From Eubacteriales bacterium (GTDB taxonomy: Bacteria; Bacillota; Clostridia; Lachnospirales; Lachnospiraceae), in NCBI GenBank assembly GCA_030524545.1, contig JAUNGM010000025.1, positions 1-63,779 of the forward strand: a stretch of DNA of 63,779 bases. The letters run 5' to 3'. Of this stretch, positions 8,526 through 17,170 are shown one piece after another. The position numbers and the translations under genes are program-made. Below the pieces are notes generated by a model. It ran no database searches and was not told the DNA's origin. It was given only the letters and a program-made list of their open reading frames with translations. Position 1 is the stretch's first letter. Each line of letters starts with the position of its first letter.

Positions 8526-9166
8526 CCGGGGGTGCTGGTAATTTCAAGATGACCGCCGTGGGCTTCTACAATCTGCTGTGTGATAGGAAGCCCGAGCCCT
8601 GTTCCGCCGGATTTAAATGTCACGAAGGGAGTAAAAATATCCTGTTGTTTGTCTGGCGTAATTCCGCAGCCATTGTCACAGATGGAGACAGAGATCCCAT
8701 CTGACAGGATTTTTGCCTGAACCCTGATTTTCCCCCGGGAATGGGAAATGGATTCCTGCGCATTGCGCAGAAGGTTTAACAGTGCCTGACGCATCTTGAT
8801 CTGATCCAGTGGGAACGCAGGTAAGTGAGAAGGAATATCTGTTTCCAATGCGATTCCCAGATAATCAAGAGTTGGTTTGAAGGAAGTCAGGACCGTATGT
8901 AGGAATGGGGATAATTCAGTAGGGCGCAGGGACAGTTTTCCGGCATTATTGTAATCAGACAATTCATTTAGCAGTTCTTTGACGTATTCCAGATTATCCA
9001 TGATGTCATCCCAGCCTTCGTAGGCAGCAATTTCCGGATGAGAGGAAACCATAAGCTGCAGCTCACTGTTGATGAGCGCAAGCGGATTCCGGATTTCATG
9101 GGAAAATTTTGAGAGAGTAAACTGGAATTCTTTTTCTTGCTGTTTTGCTGTGGTATAAGCCTGCAT
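8492..9166 (-). CDS. Soluble sensor histidine kinase, no sensor domain
   Basis: This 224-residue kinase begins almost directly with the dimerisation/phospho-acceptor domain: FSHEIRNP with His23, then the ATPase domain with the N box (LLRNAQES), G1 (DNGCGI) and G2 (GTGLGL). It lacks membrane segments and a PAS domain, and no response regulator gene is adjacent. Small orphan kinases of this kind in spore formers often feed the Spo0A phosphorelay; that is only a suggestion. ATG at 9166 follows a GGTGATG site. The 3' end overlaps the rhomboid gene. Confidence 0.85.
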   Translation of the reverse strand: MQAYTTAKQQEKEFQFTLSKFSHEIRNPLALINSELQLMVSSHPEIAAYEGWDDIMDNLEYVKELLNELSDYNNAGKLSLRPTELSPFLHTVLTSFKPTLDYLGIALETDIPSHLPAFPLDQIKMRQALLNLLRNAQESISHSRGKIRVQAKILSDGISVSICDNGCGITPDKQQDIFTPFVTFKSGGTGLGLPITQQIVEAHGGHLEITSTPGQGTEVRIFLG

Positions 9167-9264
9167 ATCATCACCTCATGGGGAAGTTTATCACTGCTAT
9201 TTTGCATTATCAACAAAATTCGTATTGAAAAAATCGACAAAATACGAGAAAATAAAGAAAAAAA

Positions 9265-9408
9265 GTAACTATTCAGCAGGCAGTATCCCGCGAGGTGCTT
9301 TTATGCATTTATGCATAAAAATCCCGGGACATACAAGCCAAAATTCCTTCACCGAAGGTGATCTCTAATGAATTTTGGCTCGTAACTGTGAAGGTACTGA
9401 ACAGTTAC
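9265..9408 (+). repeat. Structured repeat with conserved ends, copy 1
   Basis: This 144-base element starts GTAACTATTCAG and ends CTGAACAGTTAC; these arms pair with one mismatch. Inside, the first ~31 bases (with CAGTATCCCGCGAGG) and the last ~26 (with AACTGTGAAGGTA) are shared with the copy at 15411, while the middle differs. The middle here holds its own hairpins, for example GCCAAAATTC facing GAATTTTGGC. It lies directly upstream of the HIT gene and could form part of its leader. Confidence 0.75.
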
Positions 9409-9442
9409 GAAAAAATTACCATAAAAGAAGGAGAAGAAGATC

Positions 9443-9847
9443 ATGGAAAATTGTATTTTTTGTAAAATTGCAAACGGAGAAATTCCATCGGCTACCTTAT
9501 ATGAAGACGGGGATTTTCGTGTGATTCTGGACTTAGGGCCTGCAAGTAAGGGACATGCCCTGATTCTCCCGAAGGCACATGCGGCCAATATTTATGAACT
9601 GCCGGATGAACTGGCCGGCAAAGCGATGGTTCTTGCAAAAAAGATGGCAGGGAAAATAACGGAAGCACTGAAGTGTGACGGATTTAATATTGTACAGAAT
9701 AATGGACAGACTGCCGGACAGACCGTTTTTCATTTTCATATGCATCTGATACCGCGATATGAGGGAGACAGCGTAGGGCTTACATGGACTCCGGGAGAAT
9801 TGACGGATGAAGTTCGGGAGGAAATCCTTTCCAAAGTTAGCCAATAA
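9443..9847 (+). CDS. HIT-family nucleotide hydrolase (HinT-like)
   Basis: This 134-residue HIT protein probably hydrolyses nucleoside phosphoramidates such as AMP-lysine, in the cytoplasm. The histidine triad HFHMHLIP is at residues 97-104, and the N-terminal CIFCKI start is typical of the HinT branch, where these cysteines plus histidines can bind zinc. Strong AGAAGGAGAAG ribosome binding site. The start lies 34 bases after the structured repeat. The sigma factor gene follows after 28 bases and could be co-transcribed. Confidence 0.9.
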   Translation: MENCIFCKIANGEIPSATLYEDGDFRVILDLGPASKGHALILPKAHAANIYELPDELAGKAMVLAKKMAGKITEALKCDGFNIVQNNGQTAGQTVFHFHMHLIPRYEGDSVGLTWTPGELTDEVREEILSKVSQ

Positions 9848-9875
9848 TGACTGTTTAGGGATGGGAATTTTACAA

Positions 9876-10418
9876 ATGATGAAGAAAAATGAGGATTTTG
9901 AGGATATTTATTTGAAATACCGGAAATTCTCAGTGAATGTTGCCTTGCAAATTGTGAAGAATAGGACAGTAGCGGAAGATATTAGCCAGGATGTATTTTA
10001 TAAATTGTTTCGGCGTGGTAAGAAACTGGATACGGAGAATGAAGCAAAGCTTCGCTCTTTGATATTTACCGCTACTGTAAATTGTGCCAAAGATTATTAC
10101 AAAAAAGCATATGTGAAACGGGAACAGCTGATGGATGACGAAGGTGGAGAAGAGAAAGCCGGAGACGACAGATATAATCCGGAGGCAAGACTGCTTCGTA
10201 TGGAAGAGAATGAATATCAGAATCTTGTTTTGCAGAAACTGCATGACAAGAATCCGGTGAATTATGATATTTTGATCAAAACGAAATTCATGGGGATATC
10301 TCCAGACTCCGTCGCTGAAGAATACGGTTTCACAAGAAATAATGTAAATAACAGGATTCTTAGGACGAAAGTCTGGATAAGGGATGAATTATCAAAGCTT
10401 TATCACAAGGATGTATAG
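9876..10418 (+). CDS. RNA polymerase sigma factor, ECF-like
   Basis: This 180-residue sigma-70 family protein shows region 2 (ALQIVKNRTVAEDISQDVFYKLF, written in parts: VAEDISQDVF is the hallmark) and region 4 with a helix-turn-helix near PDSVAEEYGFTRNNVNN. It would direct RNA polymerase to a small regulon. I chose ATG 9876 with AGGGATGGG upstream; ATG 9879 is equally possible, while an in-frame ATG at 9807 lies inside the HIT gene. A DUF4367 protein, the usual membrane partner of such sigma factors, is encoded 1.2 kb downstream beyond the opposing murG. Confidence 0.8.
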   Translation: MMKKNEDFEDIYLKYRKFSVNVALQIVKNRTVAEDISQDVFYKLFRRGKKLDTENEAKLRSLIFTATVNCAKDYYKKAYVKREQLMDDEGGEEKAGDDRYNPEARLLRMEENEYQNLVLQKLHDKNPVNYDILIKTKFMGISPDSVAEEYGFTRNNVNNRILRTKVWIRDELSKLYHKDV

Positions 10419-10420
10419 TA

Positions 10421-11488
10421 TTATTTTGCGGAGCATTCTTCAATCAAAGAAGTAATCTGCCTGATGGAATCCATTTCACTGCTGCCTGCCATGGTATCAA
10501 TAAAGGTCTGGCGGTTGGCATATAATTCTTTGATTGTATTTAACAGAGTTGTTTCTGTGATTTCTTCCTCTTCAAGAACCATACTGAATCCCTGACGTTC
10601 AAAAGAACGGGCATTGAGAATCTGGTCACCGCGGCTGGCTTTGGCCGAGAGCGGAATCAGAAGATTGGGCTTGTGAAGTGCGTGAAGTTCACAAATCGCA
10701 TTGGCTCCTGCACGGGAGATTACCACATCAGCAAGGGCGAATAGATCAGGAAGTTCCTGTTTGATGTATTCATACTGAACATATCCTTCTGTATTACACA
10801 GACTTTCATCCATTTTTCCTTTGCCGCAGAGGTGGATCACCTGGAATTCTTTCAGAAGTTCCGGAAGAATCTTCCGAATGTTTTCATTGACGGATGCGGC
10901 ACCAAGGCTGCCGCCGATTACCATAAGGACAGGCTTCTGGTCATAGAAGCCGCAGAATGTTCTGGCTGCTTCCTTATTTCCGTTCATTAATTCCTGGCGG
11001 ATGGGGGTACCGGTAAGGACCGCTTTGTTCTCCGGAAGACTTTTTACAGTTTCCGGGAAATTACAGCAGACTTTGGCTGCTGACGGAATACACAATTTAT
11101 TGGCGAGGCCGGGGGTCATGTCAGATTCGTGGATGATTGCAGGAATCTTACAGCGTTTTGCCGCAACCACTACGGGGACAGTAACAAAACCTCCTTTTGA
11201 GAATACAACATCGGGTTTCAATTGCTTGAGAAGTTTTTTGGCTTCACTGAAGCCTTTTAATACACGGAATGGATCTGAAAAGTTTTTCAGATCGAAGTAA
11301 CGTCTTAATTTACCGGAAGAGATTCCATAATAAGGAATACCCATTTCTTCAATCAGTTTCTTTTCGATACCTTCGTAGGAACCGATGTAGGAAATCGTAT
11401 AACCTTTTTCCTGAAGAGTGGGAATTAGTGCAATATTTGGAGTTACATGTCCGGCGGTACCGCCGCCGGTAAGAACAATATGTTTCAT
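10421..11488 (-). CDS. murG: UDP-GlcNAc transferase MurG
   Basis: MurG transfers GlcNAc to lipid I, making lipid II at the inner face of the membrane, the last cytoplasmic step of peptidoglycan synthesis. The N-terminal glycine-rich GGGTAGHV motif, the IGGSLGA loop and the [11 protein letters not shown] donor-binding motif are all present. Length (355) is normal. AGGAGGATCC precedes the ATG. The gene is alone here, not in the usual mur/fts cluster, and its stop lies two bases from the convergent sigma factor stop. murC is elsewhere in this window (33957). Confidence 0.93.
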   Translation of the reverse strand: MKHIVLTGGGTAGHVTPNIALIPTLQEKGYTISYIGSYEGIEKKLIEEMGIPYYGISSGKLRRYFDLKNFSDPFRVLKGFSEAKKLLKQLKPDVVFSKGGFVTVPVVVAAKRCKIPAIIHESDMTPGLANKLCIPSAAKVCCNFPETVKSLPENKAVLTGTPIRQELMNGNKEAARTFCGFYDQKPVLMVIGGSLGAASVNENIRKILPELLKEFQVIHLCGKGKMDESLCNTEGYVQYEYIKQELPDLFALADVVISRAGANAICELHALHKPNLLIPLSAKASRGDQILNARSFERQGFSMVLEEEEITETTLLNTIKELYANRQTFIDTMAGSSEMDSIRQITSLIEECSAK

Positions 11489-11580
11489 AGGGGATCCTCC
11501 TGAAAAATCATTTTATTACCAATAAATATGAACCCCCGTGGCATAATTGTCAAGGAAAGATAAACTTTTAGGAGAAAAAG

Positions 11581-12546
11581 ATGGAGAAAAAATATGAGGA
11601 TGATGAGCTGGATAAGCTGATCGAAGAGCAATTTATAAAAGAAGCGCAGATTATGGAAGAGGCTCTTTTCTCCGATGAAGATTTTGAAGATTACGATGCC
11701 TCTGAAGAGGAAATAAGAGCATCCTACCAGCAATTAATGGAACGAATGAAAGCAGATGGAGTTCTCGATGAAGATTCCGAGGATGGTGCGGATGTTTCTG
11801 TCGGTTCAGGCCTGGGCGACGATACAGATCCGGTGGGGACGACAAAAGCTATATCCAGCGCGGCAGCAATTCCTCTGGCAGCAGGAGCAGAAGGAGAAAT
11901 ACCTGTATCAAATGGTGTGGGCAAGGTGGTTCCTATGCCCGAAAAGAGAAGGTCTGGTATCAGCTATAAACTTGCAAAGGTTGCAGGATATGTTTTTATT
12001 GGTGGAATGTGTGTGTTTGCGGCAAGTATGACTAGTGAAGCTAATCGGGATTATGTGGTGAAGCATGTCAGATATCTTGTAGGGGATGATACGAAAGTAG
12101 TATTTGATAATAATGAAGAGAATGACGGGGCTAATGGAGATGAGTATGAAGCAATAGCAAAGATAGAAAATAAATTAGGGATTGAGGTTCCGGAATTTTT
12201 ATATCGTCCAGAATATTTTGAATTTTATGATTATGAAGTAGATTTTTATGCCCAAGTAGCAAGAATGGAATACCTGTATAAAAATTCTATTATAGAAATG
12301 CGCATCGATAAAGTAGATGAGGTTTCATCAAGTAAAATTGATAGTATGCATGGAGAAACAGTAGAAAGCCTTAGTATAGATGATGAAAACATTGTTATTG
12401 AAATAAGTGAAATTCAAGATGAACAGGATCAAAATCCTGCCTATTTGGCTCAGTGGGAGAGAAAGAATGCTGTTTACCGAATATTTGGAAAAATGGATCT
12501 TGAAGAATTAATAAAAATGATACAAAGAATAAGATTTTATACGTGA
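11581..12546 (+). CDS. DUF4367-type membrane protein, possible anti-sigma partner
   Basis: This 321-residue protein has an acidic cytoplasmic N-terminus (~125 residues, DE-rich), one membrane helix (YVFIGGMCVFAASM, near residue 140), and an outer C-terminal domain of ~165 residues resembling DUF4367. Such proteins often pair with ECF-like sigma factors as anti-sigma or sensor proteins, so it may control the sigma factor at 9876; this is inferred. Base composition changes within the gene: the second half (from ~12100) is clearly richer in A+T than murG, like the DUF6147 gene after it. Confidence 0.55.
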   Translation: MEKKYEDDELDKLIEEQFIKEAQIMEEALFSDEDFEDYDASEEEIRASYQQLMERMKADGVLDEDSEDGADVSVGSGLGDDTDPVGTTKAISSAAAIPLAAGAEGEIPVSNGVGKVVPMPEKRRSGISYKLAKVAGYVFIGGMCVFAASMTSEANRDYVVKHVRYLVGDDTKVVFDNNEENDGANGDEYEAIAKIENKLGIEVPEFLYRPEYFEFYDYEVDFYAQVARMEYLYKNSIIEMRIDKVDEVSSSKIDSMHGETVESLSIDDENIVIEISEIQDEQDQNPAYLAQWERKNAVYRIFGKMDLEELIKMIQRIRFYT

Positions 12547-12615
12547 TATTTTTAGTTCTCTTTCGTATTAATAAATGTAAAGGTGTGTTTACAATAAAGA
12601 GAGAGGTGAGAAATA

Positions 12616-13095
12616 ATAAAAAATACTAAATTCTTAAAACTTGGGTTGCTTATTGGAACGTTGGCCGTAACTTCGGTATTTGCTACATCTGTACAGGCCT
12701 CCAGCATTATGGAAAAAGTAACAGATACAGAAACAGAAGAAGATTCGGCAGAAGATACAAGTTACAGTTTGCTTCGAGGGAATAATCTTGGATATGGAAG
12801 TGCCAAAATTTCGAAGTTGTCGAGCTATGAAATTAATATTTATGGCTTGACTCAGTGCCATCATGCTTGTGATGAAGTATGGTTAGAACTCTACTTGGAA
12901 CAGAAAAATGGTGGAAGCTATAGTACATATAAGATATGGGATTATAAAGATAAAAACGTAACCAGTTTAAGTAAAAGCCTGAATGTAGTCGTACCAAGTA
13001 ATCATTATTATCGTGTACGAGGCTATCATGCAGCGAAAGACGGTTCCAAAGAAGCAACAACCACATTAACAAGTGGTATTTGGGTAGGAAACTGA
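12616..13095 (+). CDS. Secreted DUF6147-like protein with ATA in start position
   Basis: The frame encodes a signal peptide (basic KNTKFLK, hydrophobic LLIGTLAVTSVFA, then ATSVQA before the likely cut) and a mature part of ~130 residues that resembles DUF6147 (SKISKLSSYEINIYGLTQ, LELYLEQKNG, YRVRGYH). A good ribosome binding site (AGAGAGGTGAG) lies five bases before an ATA codon at 12616; there is no ATG, GTG or TTG before the TTG at 12646, which would remove the basic part of the signal peptide. Either ATA is used, or an ATG was lost and the gene is weak or dead. It may be controlled with the DUF4367 gene just upstream. Role unknown. Confidence 0.55.
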   Translation: MKNTKFLKLGLLIGTLAVTSVFATSVQASSIMEKVTDTETEEDSAEDTSYSLLRGNNLGYGSAKISKLSSYEINIYGLTQCHHACDEVWLELYLEQKNGGSYSTYKIWDYKDKNVTSLSKSLNVVVPSNHYYRVRGYHAAKDGSKEATTTLTSGIWVGN

Positions 13096-13569
13096 CACAA
13101 AGGTTCATCAATCTACTTCAAAACCACAAAACTTAAACATTTTCTCTCCTTCCCCCTGGTTCGACAACAGGTATGGCGGGAGATACAATTAAATAGCGGG
13201 ACGTGGGTGCAGACGGAGGATGAAAAATACGAAAGAGCTTAAAAAATACTTGTAAACTGCCGTTACCGTCCGATGCTGAGAAATGTCCGCGGAAATGAGA
13301 CAAATTTAGAAAAATAGAATTCAAATTTAAGGATCGATTTCAGACATACAAAATACGATCCGTAAATAATGAACAAGAATGCATGAGAAGCGCATACAAC
13401 TGCCACAGTATGTAGTTTCTCAAATGCAAAAGCAAAAATCAGATGTAATTTAAAAACATTCCCCCCGGTCAGCGGAATTCTGCCACAATTCCACAATTTA
13501 CGGGAATGAAAGGTATTCTGTATCACAGAACAGAATATATTTGAATGGAAAGAAATAAAGCCAAAAAAT
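13096..13569 (+). other. AT-rich gap without a convincing gene
   Basis: About 470 bases between the DUF6147-like gene and a terminator. I see no supported coding frame, no conserved RNA motif and no repeat shared with other parts of the window. A minus-strand frame of ~106 codons exists but has no ribosome binding site and an unnatural phenylalanine-rich composition. It may be decayed sequence. Confidence 0.5.
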
Positions 13570-13607
13570 GAGGAGACTTTCACGCAGGAGGTCTCCTTTT
13601 TTTCTGA
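13570..13607 (+). terminator. Rho-independent terminator
   Basis: The arms GAGGAGAC and GTCTCC surround a 13-base loop and are followed directly by a run of seven T. It closes the DUF6147 side before the beta-CASP gene. Confidence 0.7.
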
Positions 13608-13698
13608 AAAAAACTATTAAATGCATAAATTGTCGTGTATAATATAAGCATATAGAAGGTTCGTTTGGGGATGTTTCACAGAAAAAGGGGGCTTGTTT

Positions 13699-15315
13699 AT
13701 GAAAATAACCTTTATTGGGGCAACTCATGAAGTAACAGGAAGCTGTTATTATCTGGAGGCTGCCGGGAAGAAATTTCTGGTGGATTATGGTATGGAGCAG
13801 GGACCCAATTATTATGAGAATAAAGAGATTCCGGTCAATCCGGGTGAACTGGATTTTGTGCTTCTGACACATGCGCACATGGATCATTCCGGCAACCTGC
13901 CTGCTCTTTATGCAAAAGGATTCCAGGGGCCTGTTTATGCAACAGATGCTACCTGCCATCTTTGCGATATCATGCTTCGTGACAGTGCGCACATCCAGAT
14001 GTTTGAAGCAGAATGGCGGAATCGTAAAGGCCGCCGTCAGGGAAAACCGGACTTTGTTCCTGCATACACGATGGAAGACGCTATGGGCGTTCTGAAGAAT
14101 TTTGTGAAATGTCCGTATAATAAGATCCTGAAGCCGGCAGAAGGGATTCAGGTACGCTTTGTGGATGCAGGACATCTCCTTGGCTCCGCCAGTATTGAAG
14201 TGCGGATTACGGAAGACGGACAGGAGAGAGTGATCGTATTTTCCGGTGATATCGGAAACCTGAATCAACCGCTTATTAAAGATCCGGAGTATCTGCATGA
14301 AGCAGACTATGTAGTCATGGAATCCACCTACGGAGACAGAAGCCACGGGGAGAGGCCGGACTATGTGGCCCTGCTGGCTGATGTGATCCAGAGAACCTTT
14401 GACAGGGGCGGAAATGTGGTAATTCCTTCTTTTGCGGTCGGCAGAACACAGGAGATGCTGTATTTTATCCGGCAGATCAAGGAAGAAAGACGGGTTTACG
14501 GGCATGATGGATTTAAGGTTTATGTAGATAGTCCTCTTGCCAACGAAGCGACCATGATTTTTGGAGAACATCGATATGACTGTTTTGACGAGGAAGCTCT
14601 GGAGCTGATCTATAAAGGCATCAATCCACTCAGTTTTCCGGGGCTGAAGACCTCCGTGACGAGTGACGATTCCAAAGCAATCAATTTTGATGATGACTGC
14701 AAAGTGATCATTTCTGCCAGCGGCATGTGTGATGCTGGACGGATCAAGCATCATCTGAAGCACAATTTGTGGGGAGAGAAGAACACGATTTTGTTTGTCG
14801 GCTATCAGGCAATCGGTACTCTTGGCCGTTCCCTTCTGGAAGGGGCTTCGGAGGTTAAGCTGTTCGGTGAGACCGTGCATGTAGCTGCGGAAATCTGTCA
14901 GATGCCCGGAATCAGCGGCCATGCGGATGTGAACGGACTGCTTGACTGGGCAAAGGCTTTTGGACAAAAGCCCAGGAAGGTCTTTGTTACTCATGGAGAA
15001 GACAGTGTGACGGAAGTATTTGCGAAACGTCTGAGTGAGGAGCTTGGATATGATACTATGGCGCCTTTCAGCGGTACGGTTTATGACCTGGCAGCCGATG
15101 CCTGTGTTTATGAAGCGAAAGGAATCAAAATCGAGAAGTCGTACTCTTCGCCGAAAACCGCTAAGGCAGCCCGTGCATTTGAGAAACTGGTATCTCTCGG
15201 CCACCGCCTGATGACTGTCATCCGCAAAAATGAGGGCTGTCCAAACAAGGATCTGGAGCGCTTTTCCAGAGAAATCCAGTCCCTCTGTGACAAATGGGAC
15301 CGGACGGATATTTAG
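13699..15315 (+). CDS. Beta-CASP metallo-beta-lactamase RNA hydrolase
   Basis: This 538-residue protein belongs to the CPSF73-like family that cleaves RNA (endo/exonuclease). The zinc-binding HxHxDH motif is in LLTHAHMDHSGNLP, followed by metal ligands in AGHLLGSAS and FSGDIGN. The beta-CASP domain follows (MESTYGDR, PSFAVGRTQE), then SASGMCDAGR and the C-terminal GISGHAD with the KVFVTHGE motif. A ~60-residue tail continues beyond. I chose ATG 13699 with AGGGGG upstream instead of the TTG at 13693. It is transcribed alone from a promoter with TATAAT at 13638-13643. Confidence 0.88.
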   Translation: MKITFIGATHEVTGSCYYLEAAGKKFLVDYGMEQGPNYYENKEIPVNPGELDFVLLTHAHMDHSGNLPALYAKGFQGPVYATDATCHLCDIMLRDSAHIQMFEAEWRNRKGRRQGKPDFVPAYTMEDAMGVLKNFVKCPYNKILKPAEGIQVRFVDAGHLLGSASIEVRITEDGQERVIVFSGDIGNLNQPLIKDPEYLHEADYVVMESTYGDRSHGERPDYVALLADVIQRTFDRGGNVVIPSFAVGRTQEMLYFIRQIKEERRVYGHDGFKVYVDSPLANEATMIFGEHRYDCFDEEALELIYKGINPLSFPGLKTSVTSDDSKAINFDDDCKVIISASGMCDAGRIKHHLKHNLWGEKNTILFVGYQAIGTLGRSLLEGASEVKLFGETVHVAAEICQMPGISGHADVNGLLDWAKAFGQKPRKVFVTHGEDSVTEVFAKRLSEELGYDTMAPFSGTVYDLAADACVYEAKGIKIEKSYSSPKTAKAARAFEKLVSLGHRLMTVIRKNEGCPNKDLERFSREIQSLCDKWDRTDI

Positions 15316-15357
15316 AATCGTTAAATTCCATAATTAAAGTCGGATAATCAAAAAATA

Positions 15358-15399
15358 GAAAGCTCGGAAGTTCACTGTTTTGTGTGTTTCCGAGCTTTC
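15358..15399 (+). terminator. Palindromic terminator after the beta-CASP gene
   Basis: A perfect 12-bp stem (15358-15369 with 15388-15399, GAAAGCTCGGAA) encloses an 18-base loop. The following T content is low (CATAGAATAATT), so it may also act as a stabilising 3' hairpin. Confidence 0.55.
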
Positions 15400-15410
15400 A
15401 TAGAATAATT

Positions 15411-15514
15411 GTAACTATTCAGCAGGGGCAGTATCCCGCGAGGGCGCTGAAGGTCCGGTGGACATTCGCTTAGCGCCGACCGAAGTGGGAACTGTGAAGG
15501 TACTGAACAGTTAC
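15411..15514 (+). repeat. Structured repeat with conserved ends, copy 2
   Basis: This 104-base element has the same first ~31 and last ~26 bases as the copy at 9265, apart from a two-base insertion (GCAGGGGCAG). The pairing arms GTAACTATTCAG and CTGAACAGTTAC are identical between copies. The middle is different: GCGCT...AGCGC forms a hairpin absent from copy 1. It lies between two convergent genes. Confidence 0.75.
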
Positions 15515-15563
15515 AAATAATTTGTTTATATGTCTGCAGAGAATGCCGGGCAGGCCTTATGTT

Positions 15564-15806
15564 CTAGGCAAGAGCCTTCCTGATTGCTTTGGAAAGCTGG
15601 TCAGGGCAGGATGTAGGGCGCGGGCCGCAGTGGATACCTTCCAGGCGTTTGATGACCTCTTCTGCGTCCATTCCTTCTACGAGTTTAGCGACACCCTGGG
15701 TATTGCCGGAGCAGCCGCCGATAAATTTGACATTGTGGATTTTTTTGTCGTCGCTGAGTTCAAATTCAATGGCCTGAGAACAGACACCGCTTGTTCTATA
15801 TAACAT
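15564..15806 (-). CDS. TSCPD-domain protein (TIGR03905 type)
   Basis: This 80-residue protein has the TSCPD family features: cysteine in SGVCSQAI, FIGGCSGNTQGV, and a C-terminal GIHCGPRPTSCPDQL. Three or four conserved cysteines suggest metal binding. The domain also occurs at the end of class II ribonucleotide reductases, but the free-standing protein has no known function. I chose the ATG at 15806 because AGGAGGAATTT lies just before it; an upstream in-frame ATG would add an unconserved leader. Confidence 0.85.
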   Translation of the reverse strand: MLYRTSGVCSQAIEFELSDDKKIHNVKFIGGCSGNTQGVAKLVEGMDAEEVIKRLEGIHCGPRPTSCPDQLSKAIRKALA

Positions 15807-15987
15807 GATAAATTCCTCCTGTGAATAAAAAAATAATCTTGAAACCTCTTTATTATACCACCCGATGGAATATGATAACAAGTGATAATTTACAGTTGGC
15901 TATAAATTCAAGATTTGCTATAATACCGTTAGATGTCACATTTGAAAACTTGTTGATGAGATAGATCAGAAAGAGAGGATTTTTGAT

Positions 15988-16701
15988 ATGAGATGTATTG
16001 GAATTATAGGAGCTATGGAGCAGGAGGTCGTGGGACTGAAGGAAAAGATGCAGGAGGTAAAGATTTCCCGTATGGCTTCTATGGAGTTCAATGAGGGAAT
16101 CCTGGAAGGAAAGAAGGTAGTTGTGGTAAGATCCGGCATTGGCAAAGTAAATGCTGCGGTCTGCGCACAGATTCTTGTGGATGTGTTTCATGTGGAAGTG
16201 GTAATTAATACGGGAGTTGCAGGCAGTCTGAACAATGAGATTAACATCGGAGATATTGTGGTTTCTACAGATGTACTGCAGCATGATATGGATGTAACTG
16301 CGCTCGGATATCCGAAGGGACAGATTCCGCAGATGGAGGAGATGGCGTTTCCGGCAGACGAAGTGCTGCGCCGTCTGGCTGTACAGGCCTGCAGGGAAGT
16401 AAATCCGGAAATCGAAGTTTTTGAAGGTAGAATTGCTTCCGGAGACCAGTTTATTTCCAGTCAGGAAGTGAAAGATGCCATTGTACAGAACTTCGGCGCT
16501 TATGCGACAGAAATGGAAGGTGCAGCTATTGGACAGGCAGCTTATCTGAATCAGGTGCCGTTTTTGATTATCCGCGCGATTTCAGATAAAGCCGATGGAA
16601 GCGCTCATGTAGATTACGGTACTTTTGAAGCGGCTGCCATTGAGCACAGTGTAAAGCTTACCAGCCGCATGATCCGTGAGCTCCAGGGCTGTTTTATATG
16701 A
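15988..16701 (+). CDS. mtnN: 5'-methylthioadenosine/S-adenosylhomocysteine nucleosidase
   Basis: The enzyme cleaves MTA and SAH to adenine plus the thioribose, recycling by-products of polyamine synthesis and methylation; SAH cleavage also feeds LuxS. The 237-residue protein shows IGAMEQEV with the catalytic Glu13, the GVAGSL nucleoside pocket, TEMEGAA (Glu175, Glu177) and the catalytic aspartate in RAISDKAD (Asp200). AGAGAGGAT precedes the ATG. Transcribed alone; luxS is not in the window. Confidence 0.93.
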   Translation: MRCIGIIGAMEQEVVGLKEKMQEVKISRMASMEFNEGILEGKKVVVVRSGIGKVNAAVCAQILVDVFHVEVVINTGVAGSLNNEINIGDIVVSTDVLQHDMDVTALGYPKGQIPQMEEMAFPADEVLRRLAVQACREVNPEIEVFEGRIASGDQFISSQEVKDAIVQNFGAYATEMEGAAIGQAAYLNQVPFLIIRAISDKADGSAHVDYGTFEAAAIEHSVKLTSRMIRELQGCFI

Positions 16702-16801
16702 ATCAATCCTGCTGTGAGTGCCCTTAAAAAGCAATGGCAGAACCGTCTGCCCCTGCATATACTGAAATAGATGATCTGGGAAGGAATACAGGGGCTTTTG
16801 T

Positions 16802-17170
16802 ATGTATTATGATAAATTTTATCCATTTTACACCACATATGCAGACCCCATGTTTATAGGTGGGGAGAAGATGCAGGAAAAAGAATTTGAAATGATGAAG
16901 TCTTATTATCCGGAGACTGCAAGAAGGATACAGGATAAAGTAGAAGAGGAGTGCCAGCTTCTGGATTATGAAGGCAGCAGGCTTTATGATGAATACCCGG
17001 ATAAATTTATGCTTCATCATCTTTGCCGCCGCATCCGGAAAGAGGTAGAACCGGAAATGGCCGCACAGGAGATACCGGGAGGCTTTCTGGATGACCTGAT
17101 CCAGGTGCTTCTGTATCAGGAAATTTCCAGAAGAAGATGCCGCCGGCACAGATGCAGGAGATATTTTTAA
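16802..17170 (+). CDS. Hypothetical protein with Arg/Cys-rich tail
   Basis: I do not recognise this 122-residue protein. It opens with a tyrosine-rich stretch (MYYDKFYPFYTTY), continues with a helical region containing paired glutamates (DKVEEECQLLDYEGS), and ends in an arginine- and cysteine-rich tail (SRRRCRRHRCRRYF). ACAGGGG lies upstream of the ATG. Codon use matches its neighbours, so it is probably a real gene. The strange tail could be natural, or could come from a frameshift, since another frame continues downstream with plausible coding sequence. It lies 109 bases before the methyltransferase. Confidence 0.55.
   Translation: MYYDKFYPFYTTYADPMFIGGEKMQEKEFEMMKSYYPETARRIQDKVEEECQLLDYEGSRLYDEYPDKFMLHHLCRRIRKEVEPEMAAQEIPGGFLDDLIQVLLYQEISRRRCRRHRCRRYF

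Noticed and set aside
8036-8704. 222-codon plus-strand frame
   Set aside because: It crosses the rhomboid and kinase genes in the wrong frame and is rich in Cys and Arg without a domain.
13263-13583. Minus-strand frame of 106 codons in the gap before the beta-CASP gene
   Set aside because: Phenylalanine-rich, no ribosome binding site, no recognisable motif; treated as non-coding.
13498-15204. 568-codon minus-strand open frame
   Set aside because: It lies entirely opposite the beta-CASP gene, which has all its motifs; the minus-strand product has no recognisable domain and no ribosome binding site.
15358-15399. Part of the structured repeat at 15411
   Set aside because: The hairpin lies outside the conserved ends and has no equivalent at 9265, so I treat it as a separate terminator.
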